Position numbers and translations under genes: made by a program
The notes under the pieces: model-generated
The model's input: the letters and a program-made list of their open reading frames with translations, nothing else
Told to the model about the DNA's origin: nothing
The model's database searches: none
Origin: Cynocephalus volans
Lineage: Eukaryota; Chordata; Mammalia; Dermoptera; Cynocephalidae
Assembly: GCF_027409185.1 (NCBI RefSeq)
Contig: NC_084469.1
Location: forward strand, 31,610,293 to 31,674,292
Reading direction: 5' to 3'
DNA length: 64,000 nucleotides
Shown: positions 34,903 to 47,000 of the stretch, piece after piece
How positions within the stretch are numbered: position 1 is the stretch's first letter
How the letters are laid out: each line of letters starts with the position of its first letter

Positions 34903-35005
34903 GGGCCAGCCCATGGCTCACTTGGGAGACCGTGGTGCTGACAACAGCAAGTCAAGGGTTAAGATCCCCTTACCGATCATCTTTTTAGAAAAAAAAAAAA
35001 AAAAA
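34903..35005 (+). repeat. CYN SINE, deleted dimer, with target duplication
   Basis: GGGCCAGCCCATGGCTCACT joined to the second-unit end (AAGTCAAGGGTTAAGATCCC), then A17. GGGACACA on both sides (34895-34902, 35006-35013). Confidence 0.9.
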
Positions 35006-35159
35006 GGGACACAAATTTAAACTCTGATGGGAGTCCCTCTGGAAGGGTCTCCACTAAAAATGATCTCAAATGAACTTCTGTATGAGTCACAGTTCCTGGG
35101 GACAAGCAGCCAAATGAGTTATGACTGGTCAACTCACAAGTTTTTCTTTTATTTCTTTT

Positions 35160-36060
35160 TATTATTCATACCCAAATGGGATCACCCCGGATGTGCATTT
35201 TATACACTCTTATTTATACTTCACCGTCATATCCTGAACACCTTTCAGATCAACATAGACTAGCATCATGTAAACGGCTCTATTGTATGGAGATACCATT
35301 ATTTATTTAACCAGCCTCTGAAACTGGGAATCTAGAATGTTGCCACTTTTTTGATATTACAATAACCACATTTACCTTTTTTTTTTAATTGTGGTAAAAT
35401 ATACATAACATTAATTTTACCATTTTATTTTTTAGGCAGCTAGCTGGTACAGGGATCTGAACCCATGGCCTTGAAGTTATAAGGTTGTGCTTTAACCAAC
35501 TGAGCTAACCAGCCAGCCCCATTTTAGCCATTTTTAAGTGTACCATTCAGCAGCATTAAGCATATTCACACTGTTGTGTAACCATCACCACCTTCCATTT
35601 CCAGAACTTGATCATCTTCTCATACTAATGCTCTGTACCATTAAATAGCAAATCCCCTTACGCCTCCCCCATGCCCCACTGTTCGGTCCCCAGTAACCTC
35701 TATTCTGCTTTTAGTCTCTGTGAATTTGCCTATTCTAGCTACCTCATATAAATGGAATCATGCAATATTTGTCCTTTTGTGTCTGACTTATTTCACTCAG
35801 CACAATGAATTTGGATGTATTGTAGCATGTATCAGACTTTCCTTCCTTTTTAAGGCTGAATAATATTCCATTGTATAGCTAGACCACATTTTGTTTATCC
35901 ATTCATCTGCTGATAGACACTTGGGTTGTTTCCACCTTTTGGCTTTTGTGACTAATGCTGCTATAAACATGGGTGTGCAAATATCTGTTCAAGTCTCTGT
36001 TTTCCATTCTTTTGGGTATATACCTAGGAGCGCACATTTACTTTTAAGGGAAATTGATTT
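35160..36060 (-). repeat. antisense L1 3' region
   Basis: TAACATTAATTTTACCATTT, TGTGTCTGACTTATTTCACT, GGCTGAATAATATTCCATTG and TGCTATAAACATGGGTGTGC; broken by a SINE. The first 200 bp are more diverged. Confidence 0.75.
35427..35520 (-). repeat. CYN SINE monomer in L1
   Basis: TTTTTTAGGCAGCTAGCTGG start, ends CTAACCAGCCAGCCCC. Confidence 0.88.
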
Positions 36061-37230
36061 TGAACATATTATGCCTCAATTTGCAAAAATTGCAGACTCT
36101 GCAGTGCCAGACAGCCTGGGTCCTGCTGTAGCTGGGAGGAGCCACACGTGGTGAAGGATTTGCACCAGCTCGAGGAAGATCCATCTCCTTCCCCTTTCTC
36201 CTCTGTGACTGGGGGCTCCAGATCACTCACAAAGTGATCTTCCCTAGTCGACACTTTTCTATGTCAAAAACAGCATTAGTGTTCATGTAGAAACTTTTCT
36301 GTTCTTTGAAAAGTGGGACTCTGGTTCTGGCTCGCATGTGGAAGGTCAGCAGGCAGCAGCAACAGTTTTTTTTTTTTTTTTTTCTTTTCTTTCCAGTGAT
36401 TCCTGGAGAATGAATAGGATCTACCTCCTGGGCCCCTCATGGGAGTTGCAGCAGGTGCCTGCCCTCCAGGAGCTTGCAGCTGAGTTGAGAGACCGACATG
36501 CATACAAACTGTGAAGCTGAGGGGAACATCTAGGACCATCCAATCCCTCCACCACCATGAGCCCCAGTGTTCACATAGGGAAACTGAAGCCCGGAGAAAG
36601 TGTCCTGTTGGCACCTCACTGTGTTGGAACCCAGGCTTCCTTCCACCATCCATGACTCTATGCCGCCCCCTGTTGGTCTCCTGCTCCTGGAGATGGTGTT
36701 CTTCAGCTTGATTCTCAAGATGCCCCTGAGGCAAAGCCTCTTCTTCCAGAGCCCCTCTGGGGGTCATATCCCTGAGTCCCTGCAGGGGAGCCTTTGCATG
36801 GAAGCTGAGGGGTCCAGGGCAGTTAGTTGTATTCCAATGCTGCTCTCTTGGCCAACACCAGTCTCCCTGTTGTGACCAGCTTGCCCATGAGTAGCTCCTA
36901 AGTCCCTGACTGGCTCTGAAAGCCATGGCAGGGCAGTGTTCTGGTCTGGCAAAGGTATGGGCTGGATGCTGGAAAGGGGTGACTGTGACCAGCCCTGTCT
37001 GGGGCAGCAGCTCTGGGATGGGGGCAGCTCTGTCTTGGTGCTCACTGGCGGCAATGCTGTGGTGTAGTTTGCACAAGTGTGAGTGTGAGCATGTGAGTGG
37101 GGTGCTGTGTGCCTGGGCTTGTATCATATGCTCATACTTGCAGATGTAGCCCTGCCTCTTACTCCTCGGCTCTGAGCACAGGGGCTGAGACCAATGTCTC
37201 ATCTATATGTGCTGCAGAAAAATCCCATTT
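36061..37230. other. intergenic, with a long chance ORF and an MIR trace
   Basis: MIR-like text in reverse at about 36545-36680 (AGGGAAACTGAAGCCCGGAG). A 308-codon frame on the minus strand (37202-36276) crosses this MIR and a poly-T run (encoding poly-Lys), so I do not call it a gene. Confidence 0.45.
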
Positions 37231-37234
37231 TGTT

Positions 37235-37400
37235 CAACAAACGTTTATATAGTGCTTCCTAAATACCAGGCAAAGTTCTAGACACTTTTCAAACATCATC
37301 TTATTTAAGCTACAACAATTCTATGAGATATGTACTATTTTTATTGCAATTTTATAGATGAGGAAACTGAGGCACAGACAGATGAAGTGATATGGCCAGT
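37235..37400 (-). repeat. MIR or L2-derived fragment
   Basis: Ends with GATGAGGAAACTGAGGCACA, the standard reverse-complement MIR phrase, preceded by CTAAATACCAGGCAAAGTTC. Confidence 0.65.
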
Positions 37401-37419
37401 GAGTAGTGAGCCTAACTCC

Positions 37420-37858
37420 ATGTACTATGGGTCAAATGTGTCCCCCAAAAATGCATGTACTGGAAATGTGATCTCCGTTGTAACAGTGTTGAGAGGGTGG
37501 GAGATCCAACTATGGTATTTGGAAGGTGGGGCCTTTGAGAGGTGATTGGATTGTGAGGTCTGTGCCCTCATGAATGGACTGATCTATTCATGGAGTAATG
37601 GGCGCGGCTCTGATGGTTTTATAAGGAGAGTGAGCAGGTAGGTGAGCTCTCTTGCTCTTGCCCATGCCATTTTCTCTTGCAATTGATACCCTGAGTTTCC
37701 CTAGAGAGTCACCACCCAAAAGAAGGCCCTTACCAGATGTGTTTCCTGGACCTTGGACTTCCCAGCCTCTGAACCTATAAGAAATAAATTTCATTCCCTT
37801 GTAAATTACCCAGTTTCAGGTGTTCTGTTATAAGCAACAGAAACAAACTAATATACCA
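37420..37858 (+). repeat. MaLR-type solo LTR
   Basis: TACTATGGGTCAAATGTGTC start, GACCTTGGACTTCCCAGCCT, AATAAATTTCATTCCC poly(A)-type signal and end AACAGAAACAAACTAATA. Shares its last 150 bp closely with the LTR at 15651-16064. Confidence 0.78.
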
Positions 37859-38034
37859 GGATAATATACCAGATGCTAGACTGCCTGCATGTGCTTCTGC
37901 TGGAGAGCCTGATCTTGAACTTGCCTTTGTTTCACCAAGACCATCCACATGGGGTATGTGGTTGAACCAAGCTGCAGATACCAAAGACCCATTGTCGTCC
38001 TCCTCCTCCTCATTAACATCATCACCATCACAGC

Positions 38035-38290
38035 AACAATAATAGTCAGCACTCACTGAGTGCTTCCTGTGTATCAGGCTCTATCCTAGGAATGTTACGT
38101 GCATCTACTTTGGTTCATCCTCACAATTCACCCCTGAAGCAGGTCTTCTTATTCTCTCTATCACAAATGAGAACACTGAGGCTCAGAGAGGTTGGGGACT
38201 TGCCCAAGGCACACAGCTAGGAAATAGCAAATTGGAATTTGAGCCCAGGTTTTTCAGACTGCAAAGTTCACACTCTTGCTATGTTGCCAG
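38035..38290 (-). repeat. MIR SINE
   Basis: GAACACTGAGGCTCAGAGAG, GCACACAGCTAGGAAATAGC and GAGCCCAGGTTTTTCAGACT, the typical reverse-complement MIR order. Confidence 0.8.
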
Positions 38291-38299
38291 ACTGGTTTT

Positions 38300-39290
38300 T
38301 CATTTGTTTGCTTTAACTTAAAAAAAATTGAAATGAAATTCACGTAACATAATTTTGTAAACATTTTAAGGCATACGATTCGGTCCATTTAGTACATTTA
38401 GTAAATGTTGTACCACCAACACCTCTATCTAGTTCAAAAACATTTTCATCAGCCCCAAAGGAGACCCTGTACCCACTAAACATTGCTTCCTCCTGTCAAC
38501 CCCTGGCAACCATTAGTCATGCTGTTTCTATGAACTTACCTATTCAGAATTTTGCATGTAAATGGAACCATATGATATGTAACCTTTTGTGTCTGGCTTC
38601 TTTCACTTTGCATAATGTTTTCAGAGGTTCATCTATGTTGTGACATGTATCAGTACGTCCTTCCTTATCATGGCTGGATAACGTTCCATTGTATGATCAT
38701 ACACATTTTGTTTGCCTATTTATCAGCTGATGGACATTTAAGTGGTTCCACCTTTTGGCTATTGTGAATAGTGTTGCTATGAACATTTGTGTACAGGTAT
38801 TTGTTTGAGTCTCTGTTTTCAGTTCTTTTGGGTATATATGTAGGAGTAGGATTGCAGGGTCATATGTAATTTCTGTTTAACCTTTTGAGGGACTGCCATA
38901 CTGTTTTCCACTGCAGCTGCCCTATTTCACATTCCCACCAGCAACGTACCAGCCTTCCACTTTTCCATATCCTCCCAACATTTGTTATTCTCTCTCTCTC
39001 TCTAATATAGCCATCTTATTGGGTATGAAGTAGTATCTCATTTTGGTTTTGATTTGCATTTCCCTAAAGACTAGGGATGTCGAGCACATTTTCACCCACT
39101 TCTTGGTCATTTGTATATCTTTGGAGAAGTGTATATTCAAGTCCTTTGCCCATTTATCCCCCCCTTGGCTGGCCAGTATGGGGATCCAAACCCTTGACCT
39201 TTGTGTTACGACATTGTGCTGTAACCAACTGAGCTAACCGGCCAATCCCCTTTGCCCATTTTTAAATTGGATTGACATTTTGTGCTTTCA
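38300..39290 (-). repeat. antisense L1 3' region, split by a SINE
   Basis: GGTCCATTTAGTACATTTAG, TAACGTTCCATTGTATGATC, GGGTATATATGTAGGAGTAG, TTTTGATTTGCATTTCCCTA; resumes after the SINE with CTTTGCCCATTTTTAAATTG. Confidence 0.8.
39161..39248 (-). repeat. CYN SINE monomer in L1
   Basis: CTTGGCTGGCCAGTATGGGG to GAGCTAACCGGCCAATCCCC. The A-tail has been replaced by a short C-run. Confidence 0.85.
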
Positions 39291-39950
39291 CTTCTTGTTT
39301 AGAAATAATTTGTAACTTATAGGAAAATCACAATATAGTACAAAGCAACCCATATAATCTTTCCCCAGATCCATCTATTATTAACATTTTGCTCCATTTG
39401 CTTTCTTACTGTAGGTATCTATTATTTTTTCCCTGAGTCACTTGAGAGTAAATTTTACACAGCATGGCCCTTTAATCCTAGATACTTCAGAATAAGGATA
39501 TTTACTTTCATAATCATAGTACAGTGACCAAGTTCAGTATATTTCACGCTGGTATGATATTTCTTCCTAATCTACTGCCTGCATTCCAGTTTTACCAATT
39601 AATCCATTAATGTGCATTTCCCTCCAGTATAGGATTCAGGCGAGGATCCTGTATTGCACTTGACTGTCGTTATCTCTTTCATCTCCTTTAATCTGAAACA
39701 GTCCTTCAGTCTTTCTTAGTCTTTCATGACTTTGATATTTTTAAATAATATAGTGCCTTTAAAAAACAGTGTTCCTCAATTTGGGCTTCTCTGATGTTTC
39801 CTTGTGATTAGATTCAGATTATGCATTCCTGGCCAGAATACTGCATAGACCATACCGTGATCTGTGCAGGGCTTCACATCTAGAAACACACAATATCCGT
39901 TTGGCCAAATATGAGAGTTCTTCAAAAACTTCATGGGAAATAGAGTTGAA
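39291..39950. repeat. diverged old L1-type repeat
   Basis: Phrases such as CTTTAATCTGAAACAGTCCT, CTTTCATGACTTTGATATTT and GTGATTAGATTCAGATTATG are those of an old, widely dispersed mammalian repeat, probably an ancient L1 3' part. Confidence 0.5.
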
Positions 39951-39954
39951 AGAT

Positions 39955-40064
39955 TTTTTTTTTTTTTTTTTTTTTTTTGGCAGCTGGCCTGTATGGGGAT
40001 CCAAATCCTTGACCTTGGTGTTGTCAACACCACAATCTACTGAGTGAGCTAACCAGCCAGCCCC
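39955..40064 (-). repeat. CYN SINE monomer
   Basis: T24, GGCAGCTGGCCTGTATGGGG, ends GCTAACCAGCCAGCCCC. The long pure tail suggests a fairly recent insertion. Confidence 0.9.
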
Positions 40065-40844
40065 AGAATTTAAAGATAAAACCAAGAACTTTTTGAAAGA
40101 TAATTCCGTGAACTTTTTGAAGTACCCTCATAGGTGATGATATTTTAATCCCTCGGTCCGATGTCTCATTCCTCTACCGTATAGTTGCACTTTTTTCCTC
40201 TCACTATGACTAAGCAATCTGTAAAAAGACACTTTTAAGACCATGCCAATATCCTGCCCCTCACCAAAAATTTCCTTTAGATTCAGCACCCATTGACCAG
40301 TTATGCCCTCAGGCTGTCCCCCTGTAGGCTGTCCCCTCTGATGTCTGTTTCTCCAGGCAGGGCATTAGACACTGAGAAGCCTAGTCGAGTGCAGCTCTTC
40401 TGGCCAGCACCCAGCTGCCCTAGTTTGGCCTGGGTTCAAGGCTCTGGCTCACAGTCCATCTCCTATGTGGGCAGCTAGACCTTCTTGTGTGCAGGATTAT
40501 GGGAGACACATCTCATCTCATGTCCTGGAAGCTTCCTTTCCTCACTGCAGCCACTGCAGCCACAGGCTGGATTGAGGGGACCATTGAGTTGTCCAGTCAC
40601 CCAGGCTGGGGGTGTCAGGAGCCCTCTTTCCCACTGGCAGGCCTCAGAAGCTGAGGATGGTGAAATCTCACTGGCAAGGCTGTGGTGGCCTCAGCAGGAA
40701 CCTGAGATAAAACGATGCCTAACAGTTAGGGCAGTGGCTCTGAGGGTGACAGACTGGGAGCCCACAGGAAGTGACTGCGTGCTGAGCTGACGTGTCTTTG
40801 CCCCGGCACCCGTCCTGGAGCTGCAGGCTGGTGCGGCTGGGGGC
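40065..40844. other. region upstream of SPNS3 coding start
   Basis: No recognised interspersed repeat. The 5' UTR and promoter should lie here or in unseen upstream exons, but I see no convincing TATA box and CpG is only modestly raised near 40790-40850. Transcript data would be needed to place the start. Confidence 0.4.
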
Positions 40845-41054
40845 ATGTCCCCAGAGTGTCCTGAGCCTGGGCCAGAAGGATCGCAGGGCCAGTCCCTGGG
40901 GCCAGGCAGGCACTACGGGGCCTTGGTCTCGGGTCAGTGTCCCCTGCAGCCATGCCGGCCCCCTGGAGCATGCCCCGCTGGAGAGCTCGTGTGGCTGCCG
41001 CGGTGCTCTGCTACATCAACCTCCTCAACTACATGAACTGGTTCATCATCGCAG
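40845..41054 (+). CDS. SPNS3: SPNS3 exon 1 (start codon ambiguous)
   Basis: Two candidate starts. ATG 40845 opens MSPECPEPGPEGSQGQ, which resembles the conserved SPNS3 N-terminus. That frame, however, does not lead into TM1. The frame that does (PWSMPRWRARVAAAVLCYIN) has its first ATG at 40952 and an upstream stop at 40862. A one-base loss somewhere around 40930-40955 would explain this. Upstream of 40845 the codons read GCG-GCT-GGG-GGC, matching the human MAGG lead with its first Met lost (from memory). The donor is GCAG|GTGAGG and the exon ends in phase 1. Encodes TM1. Residue numbers elsewhere use ATG 40952 as 1. Confidence 0.85.
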
Positions 41055-44000
41055 GTGAGGGGACCGTGTGCATCCTGGGGCAGCACCTGCTGGTCTACCG
41101 CACCTCCTGGCGGCTGTGTATCCACGTGCCTTCCCCCAGCATCCTTTCTTCTCTTGGAGTGCACATCCAAGCTAACACTACAACTGGTGTTCTCTTTCCT
41201 GGAGGTGGTTTTCAGCCATGGCTGAATTGGGGGAAGGACCGTCAAAGTCCCCAATCCAGCCCCAGACTGAGAGGAAGCACAGTGGATGTGGGAGCAGGGT
41301 CGCCATGAGGGGTGGGTGGGTGAGGGCAGCAGGGCAGATGGGCCTTCTGGGCAAAGGCCTCGGGGCTCTGAATGAAACCCCCGGGGTGAGGGTGTGGAGG
41401 ATGGGGCAGCCTGGCCCAGCTCCCAGGCAAGAATAACTCTTGCTGGGTCGGTTTCTGGGACAGCAGGCTGCTTGCAAATTTTGCATATCCTCCTTCCTTC
41501 TTGTAGGCCCCAGGGTTCAACCTGCTCTGTCTTCTCATCACTGACTCACTCATTCATTCATTCACTCAGGATTGACTGGGGCTCAACTTACTTTTCTTGT
41601 CACTCATTCACTCATTCATTTAAGATCCAACTTGCTGTTCTCTTTTTCTAACTCATTCATTCAAGACTGACTGAGCACTATTTATGGTCAGGACCCTCTG
41701 GTGGGTGCTGGGGACCCGGGAGGAAATCAGACTTTAGTTTCTGAACTCAGGAATGACCACCTCATGGGGCAGGGGGAGGGGCTCATTAACAGCAACTCTG
41801 CAAGGCAGAGAGGTACGGCCAGACCAGGGAGGCACTGTCCAGGCTGGGCAGCTCAGGAGGGGCCAGCAGGACATCGATCCATCAGTCACCAGCTGGGCAC
41901 ACCAGAGTGCAGCTGTAGAATGTTGGGACTCAGGGCTGCAGACATCGCCAGGCCTGGTCTCCATTGCTGGGGAGCTCAGAGGGACATCAACACATGTACA
42001 AGTAGCTCTAATACAAGACAGAGTGGGGTGAGTGTCAGCCAGACCGCCCTGAGGACAAATGACTGAGGGTTCCAGCAGAATTCAGAGGAAGGTATTTAGC
42101 ATGGAAGGCTGAGAAGATTGGAAAGACAGGGATGGGGTGGGGGCAGGGCATTCAGAGAGAGGGGTCAGCGCATGCCAGGGCACACGGGGTGACCGTGCAT
42201 GCTCCGATCAGGGACAGCAAGAAGGAGAAAGCAGGACACTATTTCAAAAAGTGTGTTTGAAGCAAGATCATGGACTTCTATGGATTCAGGCTGGAAGCTC
42301 AGACTTCCCATCCCGGGCAATGGGAAGACACAGATGGCTTGGTTTTTTTTTTTTTGTGGATGGCTGTTATGGGATCTGAACGCTTGACCTTGGTGTTGTG
42401 GACAGCTTTTTTAAGTGGGGGGAATATAATCAGATTTGAGGTCCTGATGGAGGCAAAATGAGCCAGTTCAGAGGCTGCTGCAGGGGATCAGGCTAAAGTG
42501 AAGGAGGCCTTAGTTGGGCTGGAGGCATGAAGAGGGGCAAGAGGCAGATGGGGCCGGGAGTCATGCCACTTACCCTGGGGCCTCTGCTGGGCTGGGAGAC
42601 CCTGAATCCTTCCTGACTGGGGTCCCCTCCTCACTGGGACTTCCTGGGGATGTGTGAGAAGCAAGGCTGTGGTTATCGGGATGATGGGGGCCTAGAGAAG
42701 TGAAACCAGGCCAAGCACCGGGGACTGTTGAGGGCAGGAGGTTCTCATGGCAGCTAAACTCTTGTGGGAAACAGCTCTTCAGAGGCCAGAGTGACAGGTT
42801 ACAGGTAAAAGTGAGGCTGGGTCTACACCTGGCCCTGGGATATTCCCAGAGCATCACAGGGTCGGGAGGAGCCCAGGAGTAGACAAACAGGAGGATAAGT
42901 CCTCATTCCTAAAAATGAAGATGAGCACGATTGCAGTAAATTAGTACTTAGCTATTTATTTTGCTTACCTGCACTCTTTTTTCTCTCCAATGACTACGTC
43001 CTCTTTGTGCAATTTAAAATAATAAAAGGGGAAAAAGACATACTGGTTTGTATGCCTGGATGCTGTGGCAACTGGGTCCACATTAAATGTCTAAACAAAA
43101 ATCTCTTACTTTGCTTTTCTGATTCTTTGATCTTTATTTGCCTGCTGGCAGGTCTTGGAAGTGTGGATGCAGGGTTTTCTTGGTGTGGGTGTTTCTGCAG
43201 GGCCCCACTGCGGGCTTCTGCTCCCCTTCCATGATGCTGGTGGGAGGGCAGGCTGCCTCTTGCTGGGAGTCTAATCCCAGCTCCCCCACTTCCAGCTGTG
43301 CCACCGTGGCAGCTACAGCCCCTGTTCCTCATCTGTATGATGGGACAAAGAGAGTCCCTACCTCTTTGGATAACAACTGCAAGGGTCAAGCTCAGGGTCT
43401 GGCTCTCGACCCTCTCATGATTCAATGAATGTGTTGATTGTTCTTTTTTTTTTTTTTTTCGTGACCGGCACTCAGCCAGTGAGTGCACCGGTCATTCCTA
43501 TATAGGATCTGAACCCGCGGTGGGAGCGTTGCCGCGCTCCCAGCGCAGCACTCTACCGAGTGCGCCACGGGCTCGGCCCTGATTGTTCTTCATGATAATG
43601 ACAGGGCCAGAGCCACATGGCTCACATGAGCAGGTGCTGCAGACCCTGACCCTTTCTAAAATATCACCAAGGGGCTAACAGGATTTCAGGGAGTAGAGCC
43701 GGGTGTCTGGTGGCCTGCTTTCTCTCTCTGTATTAGGCTAAGCACCCACTGCACCGGCCCATGGCTTAGCAAAATCTTGAAGGGGCTTCAGAGACCTGGC
43801 TGGTGCAAAGCAGGAGCCTTCCAGTCTCAGGGAGGTGGGGCTGACCATGGACCTAATTGGGACCTAAGTCTCTGAAGCTCTGTGTGTGCATGCTTATATC
43901 TGTGAGCTCAGGCCTCTGGAAGAACAGGCTTTTGTGTACATGTGTGCAGGCCAGGGCACATATATCTTGTCTGTACAAGCTCATGTGTGTATATGCACAT

Positions 44001-47000
44001 CTATGCCCACTGGTGTTTATGCATGAGCAGGGCTGCTGTGTTGCACAACCCCAGGGACTTCCATTTACACAGTAGTCTAAGTGAAGGACTGTTTACTGTG
44101 CAGCAACAGGGAGCTGCCCGTCACTCCGACTACAATGTGATTGGCAGCCCTGCATGTGCATATGCATGCATGTCTGTGAGGGTGTCCTCATGTGTACTTC
44201 TCAGTGTATGTGTGTGTCTTAGTCTGTTTTCTGCTGCTAAAACAGAATACCACAGATTGGGTAATTTGTAAAGAACAAAAGTTTATTTGGCTCACCTTTC
44301 TGGAGGCTGGGAAGTCCAAGAGCATGGTGCTGGCACCTGGTGAGAGTCATCCGGTGGTGGAATGCATCACATGGCAAACAAGCGTGAGAGACAGAGAAAA
44401 TCGAGCCAAACTTATCCTTTTATTAGGAGTCTGTTCCTGTGATAACTAACCCATATCCGTGATAACAGCATTAATCCATCATGAGGGCAGAACCCTCATG
44501 ATCTAACCATCTCTTAATGGTCCCATCTCTTAACACTATTAAAATGGCAATTACATTTCAAAATGACTTTTGGAGGGGACATTCAGACCGCAGCAGTGTG
44601 TATGTGTGTCTGGGTGTATGAGGTTGGGGTTATGTGTCTGTGAGTGTAGGCTACTATGTGTGTATGTATATCTGTGCCTCTGCAGGCATATTTCTCTGGG
44701 AATGCCTGTTTGTATGTATGCATGTGTATCTGCATGTCTGTGTGTCTCCGTGATAGTGTGTCTGCACCTGTGAGTGCATGCTTGCGTGTAAACGTGTGTG
44801 TATGTGTGTCTGTGCATTTGGGGTGATGGTTTCTATGTGTCTGATGTGCACATATCTCTCTGTGTGTGTGTGTGCGTGTGTGTGTATACACATGTGTGGA
44901 AGACAAGGAGAGAGAACAGTGGGCCTGGGTGCTGTGCCTTGTGCTGTGCTGGTCAGCTGTGGCCCTGTCCCAAACTTGGGGCAGCTGCCTTTAGAGGACC
45001 GGCAGGCTACTTCCCATTTTTGCTGTCCCTCCATCCACAGGCGTGCTGCTGGATGTACAGAAGTTTTTTCAGATCAGCGACAGCCATGCTGGTTTGCTTC
45101 AGACTGGTAAGGAGTGAGTCCCTGGCCCTGGAGCTGGGGCCCTGGGCTCATTCTGGGTTGAGGTCTTTCAGTGGGTCTTGTTCTGTGCCCAGCTCCAGCC
45201 CCACTGAGGACCCTGGCACTGCAGATGGGTGGGACCTGGGCATGAGGGATGGTCTGGAGGGGGAGGAGGAGAGAGCATGGGCTGAGGCCTGAAGAGCCCT
45301 TTAGGTCTGAGTGGAGGGGGCTGCAGGAAGCGTGGGGCGGGGGGGGGCAGGAAGCTCCTGAGCATCACCTCGTGGCTGTGGACTTGGTCACTCATCCCTT
45401 TCACATTTGTCAAGCTCAGCTGTGTACCAGAGACTCACTGGGGTCTGAAATTCGATGTGTGCTTTCCTCTCAGAGGCCAGAAAAATCTGACCACCAGGAT
45501 ACAAACAGACAGACAGACACGACACAGACACTTACCTGTGGCATGGGTTCAGGTGGGCTCTGGGCCGACAAAGAACTCACAGTTTAGCAGCAGGGAGCAG
45601 CCATAGGTCTCATTCCAAGGGGGGCTTGGTTGGGATCACCAGGCACTAACTTTTCCCCTGTGAGTGCCTGGATGGTGACACACACATGCATTCACACACA
45701 CCCACATATGGGCACATGTGGTCACAACACGTGATGCACACATGTGCACACATCAACCTGTAAGTAGCACACACTGTGGTTCCTCTCTGTGGACCTCTCC
45801 CTCCTTGTAACAGTCCATTATCTCTGTTCTTTAGAACGTGGCTCTCGGCTGGCCAGTTAGCTCAGTTGGTTAGAATGTGGTGCTGATAACACCAAGGTCC
45901 AGGGTTCGATCCCTACATGGGCCAGCAAAACAAAGCAACAAACATAACTCTCAAACAGGGGTATGGGCACCCCCGGGGACACACAGAAGCTTTCTTAGGG
46001 CTATGTGAACAAGGAGATTTTTGAGAGGTCCATTTCTGGATCCTCGAGCCTGTATGTTTCCTTCCTGAAACGAATCAGCTTGTGGCTGGCCTGTCCTTCT
46101 GCTTTCTCACCTCCCCTTTTACGATCACACGTTTACCATTTTAAGCAGGAGACACCTCTCCCCATCCTGGATGCACTGCTCTGGGGTGTAAAAACCTCCA
46201 GGGTGCCAGAGGGACCCCTCATGGATGTTTGGCTTCTCCTGGAGGCCCTGAGAGCGAGGCAGAGAGAGCATCTGTAGAAACGCACTGGGGAGGTTTCCTC
46301 CAGGCCGCAAGCCCAGGCAAGGAGCCAAACCTTATCTAGCCGCCCCACTGTGCGTGAAGTCTACTATTTATCTACAAATTAGAATTCAGAAGTGAGATGT
46401 GGTCTCAGGGGTGGGTGTCAACACACTTATTTCAGCGAAAAAAATGAAGCCAACGTTTTTTCTTACAATCAGTCTAATTTGTCTGATGGGTTTGGCAAAG
46501 GAGGACTGGTTTTGCTACTTGGACTCTACGGTGGACATTTCCTATAAATGGATGACTCATGATCTGTGGCTCTGAGGATTTGGATGAAAATATAGTTCAA
46601 AAAAATACACAATATCAAAACATAAATGCGTGGAGGAAAAAAACCACAATAATGCTGGAAAGCACACATACCCTTTATAACTTTAAACTTTCGTTAAAAG
46701 CATTTTAAATGTCAGCTGAAAACATGTGAAGGAGTACACAGTTCTATAAATTTCTTTAGGAGCCACATGAGCAAGAATTAGAAGGCCACTGCTTTAGACT
46801 GTGGGTCTTTCCAACTGCCCCTCAGTAATATTTGTTGCCAAAGTGAGACAATCTGGGCTCAACCCCCAGAACCTTCTCTGTGGACTTTTTTTTTTTTTCC
46901 TGGCACCTGTCCGGTAAGGTAACAACCTTCTCAATTAAATAGGTAATGGTAGTTGAGTCAACATTTCCCTTCTCTGATTCTTACCATGGTGATCGATCAG

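Larger units (their letters stand above)
41055..45040 (+). other. SPNS3: SPNS3 intron 1
   Basis: GTGAGG...CCACAG intron, 3,986 bp. Holds TCAT-rich short tandem repeats (41545-41660), an L2-like repeat broken by a SINE (41665-42545), an MIR-like copy (43255-43430), a young GC-rich SINE, TG-rich stretches and a MaLR LTR. No extra exon seen. Confidence 0.85.

Noticed and set aside
36276-37202. 308-codon minus-strand ORF as a protein gene
   Set aside because: Overlaps MIR and poly-T sequence, has no domain or signal, and low-complexity translation; kept only as a low-interest finding.
45849-45930. functional tRNA-Ile gene
   Set aside because: Promoter boxes are intact but acceptor and T-stem pairs are broken and an A-rich tail follows, as in the other SINE copies.
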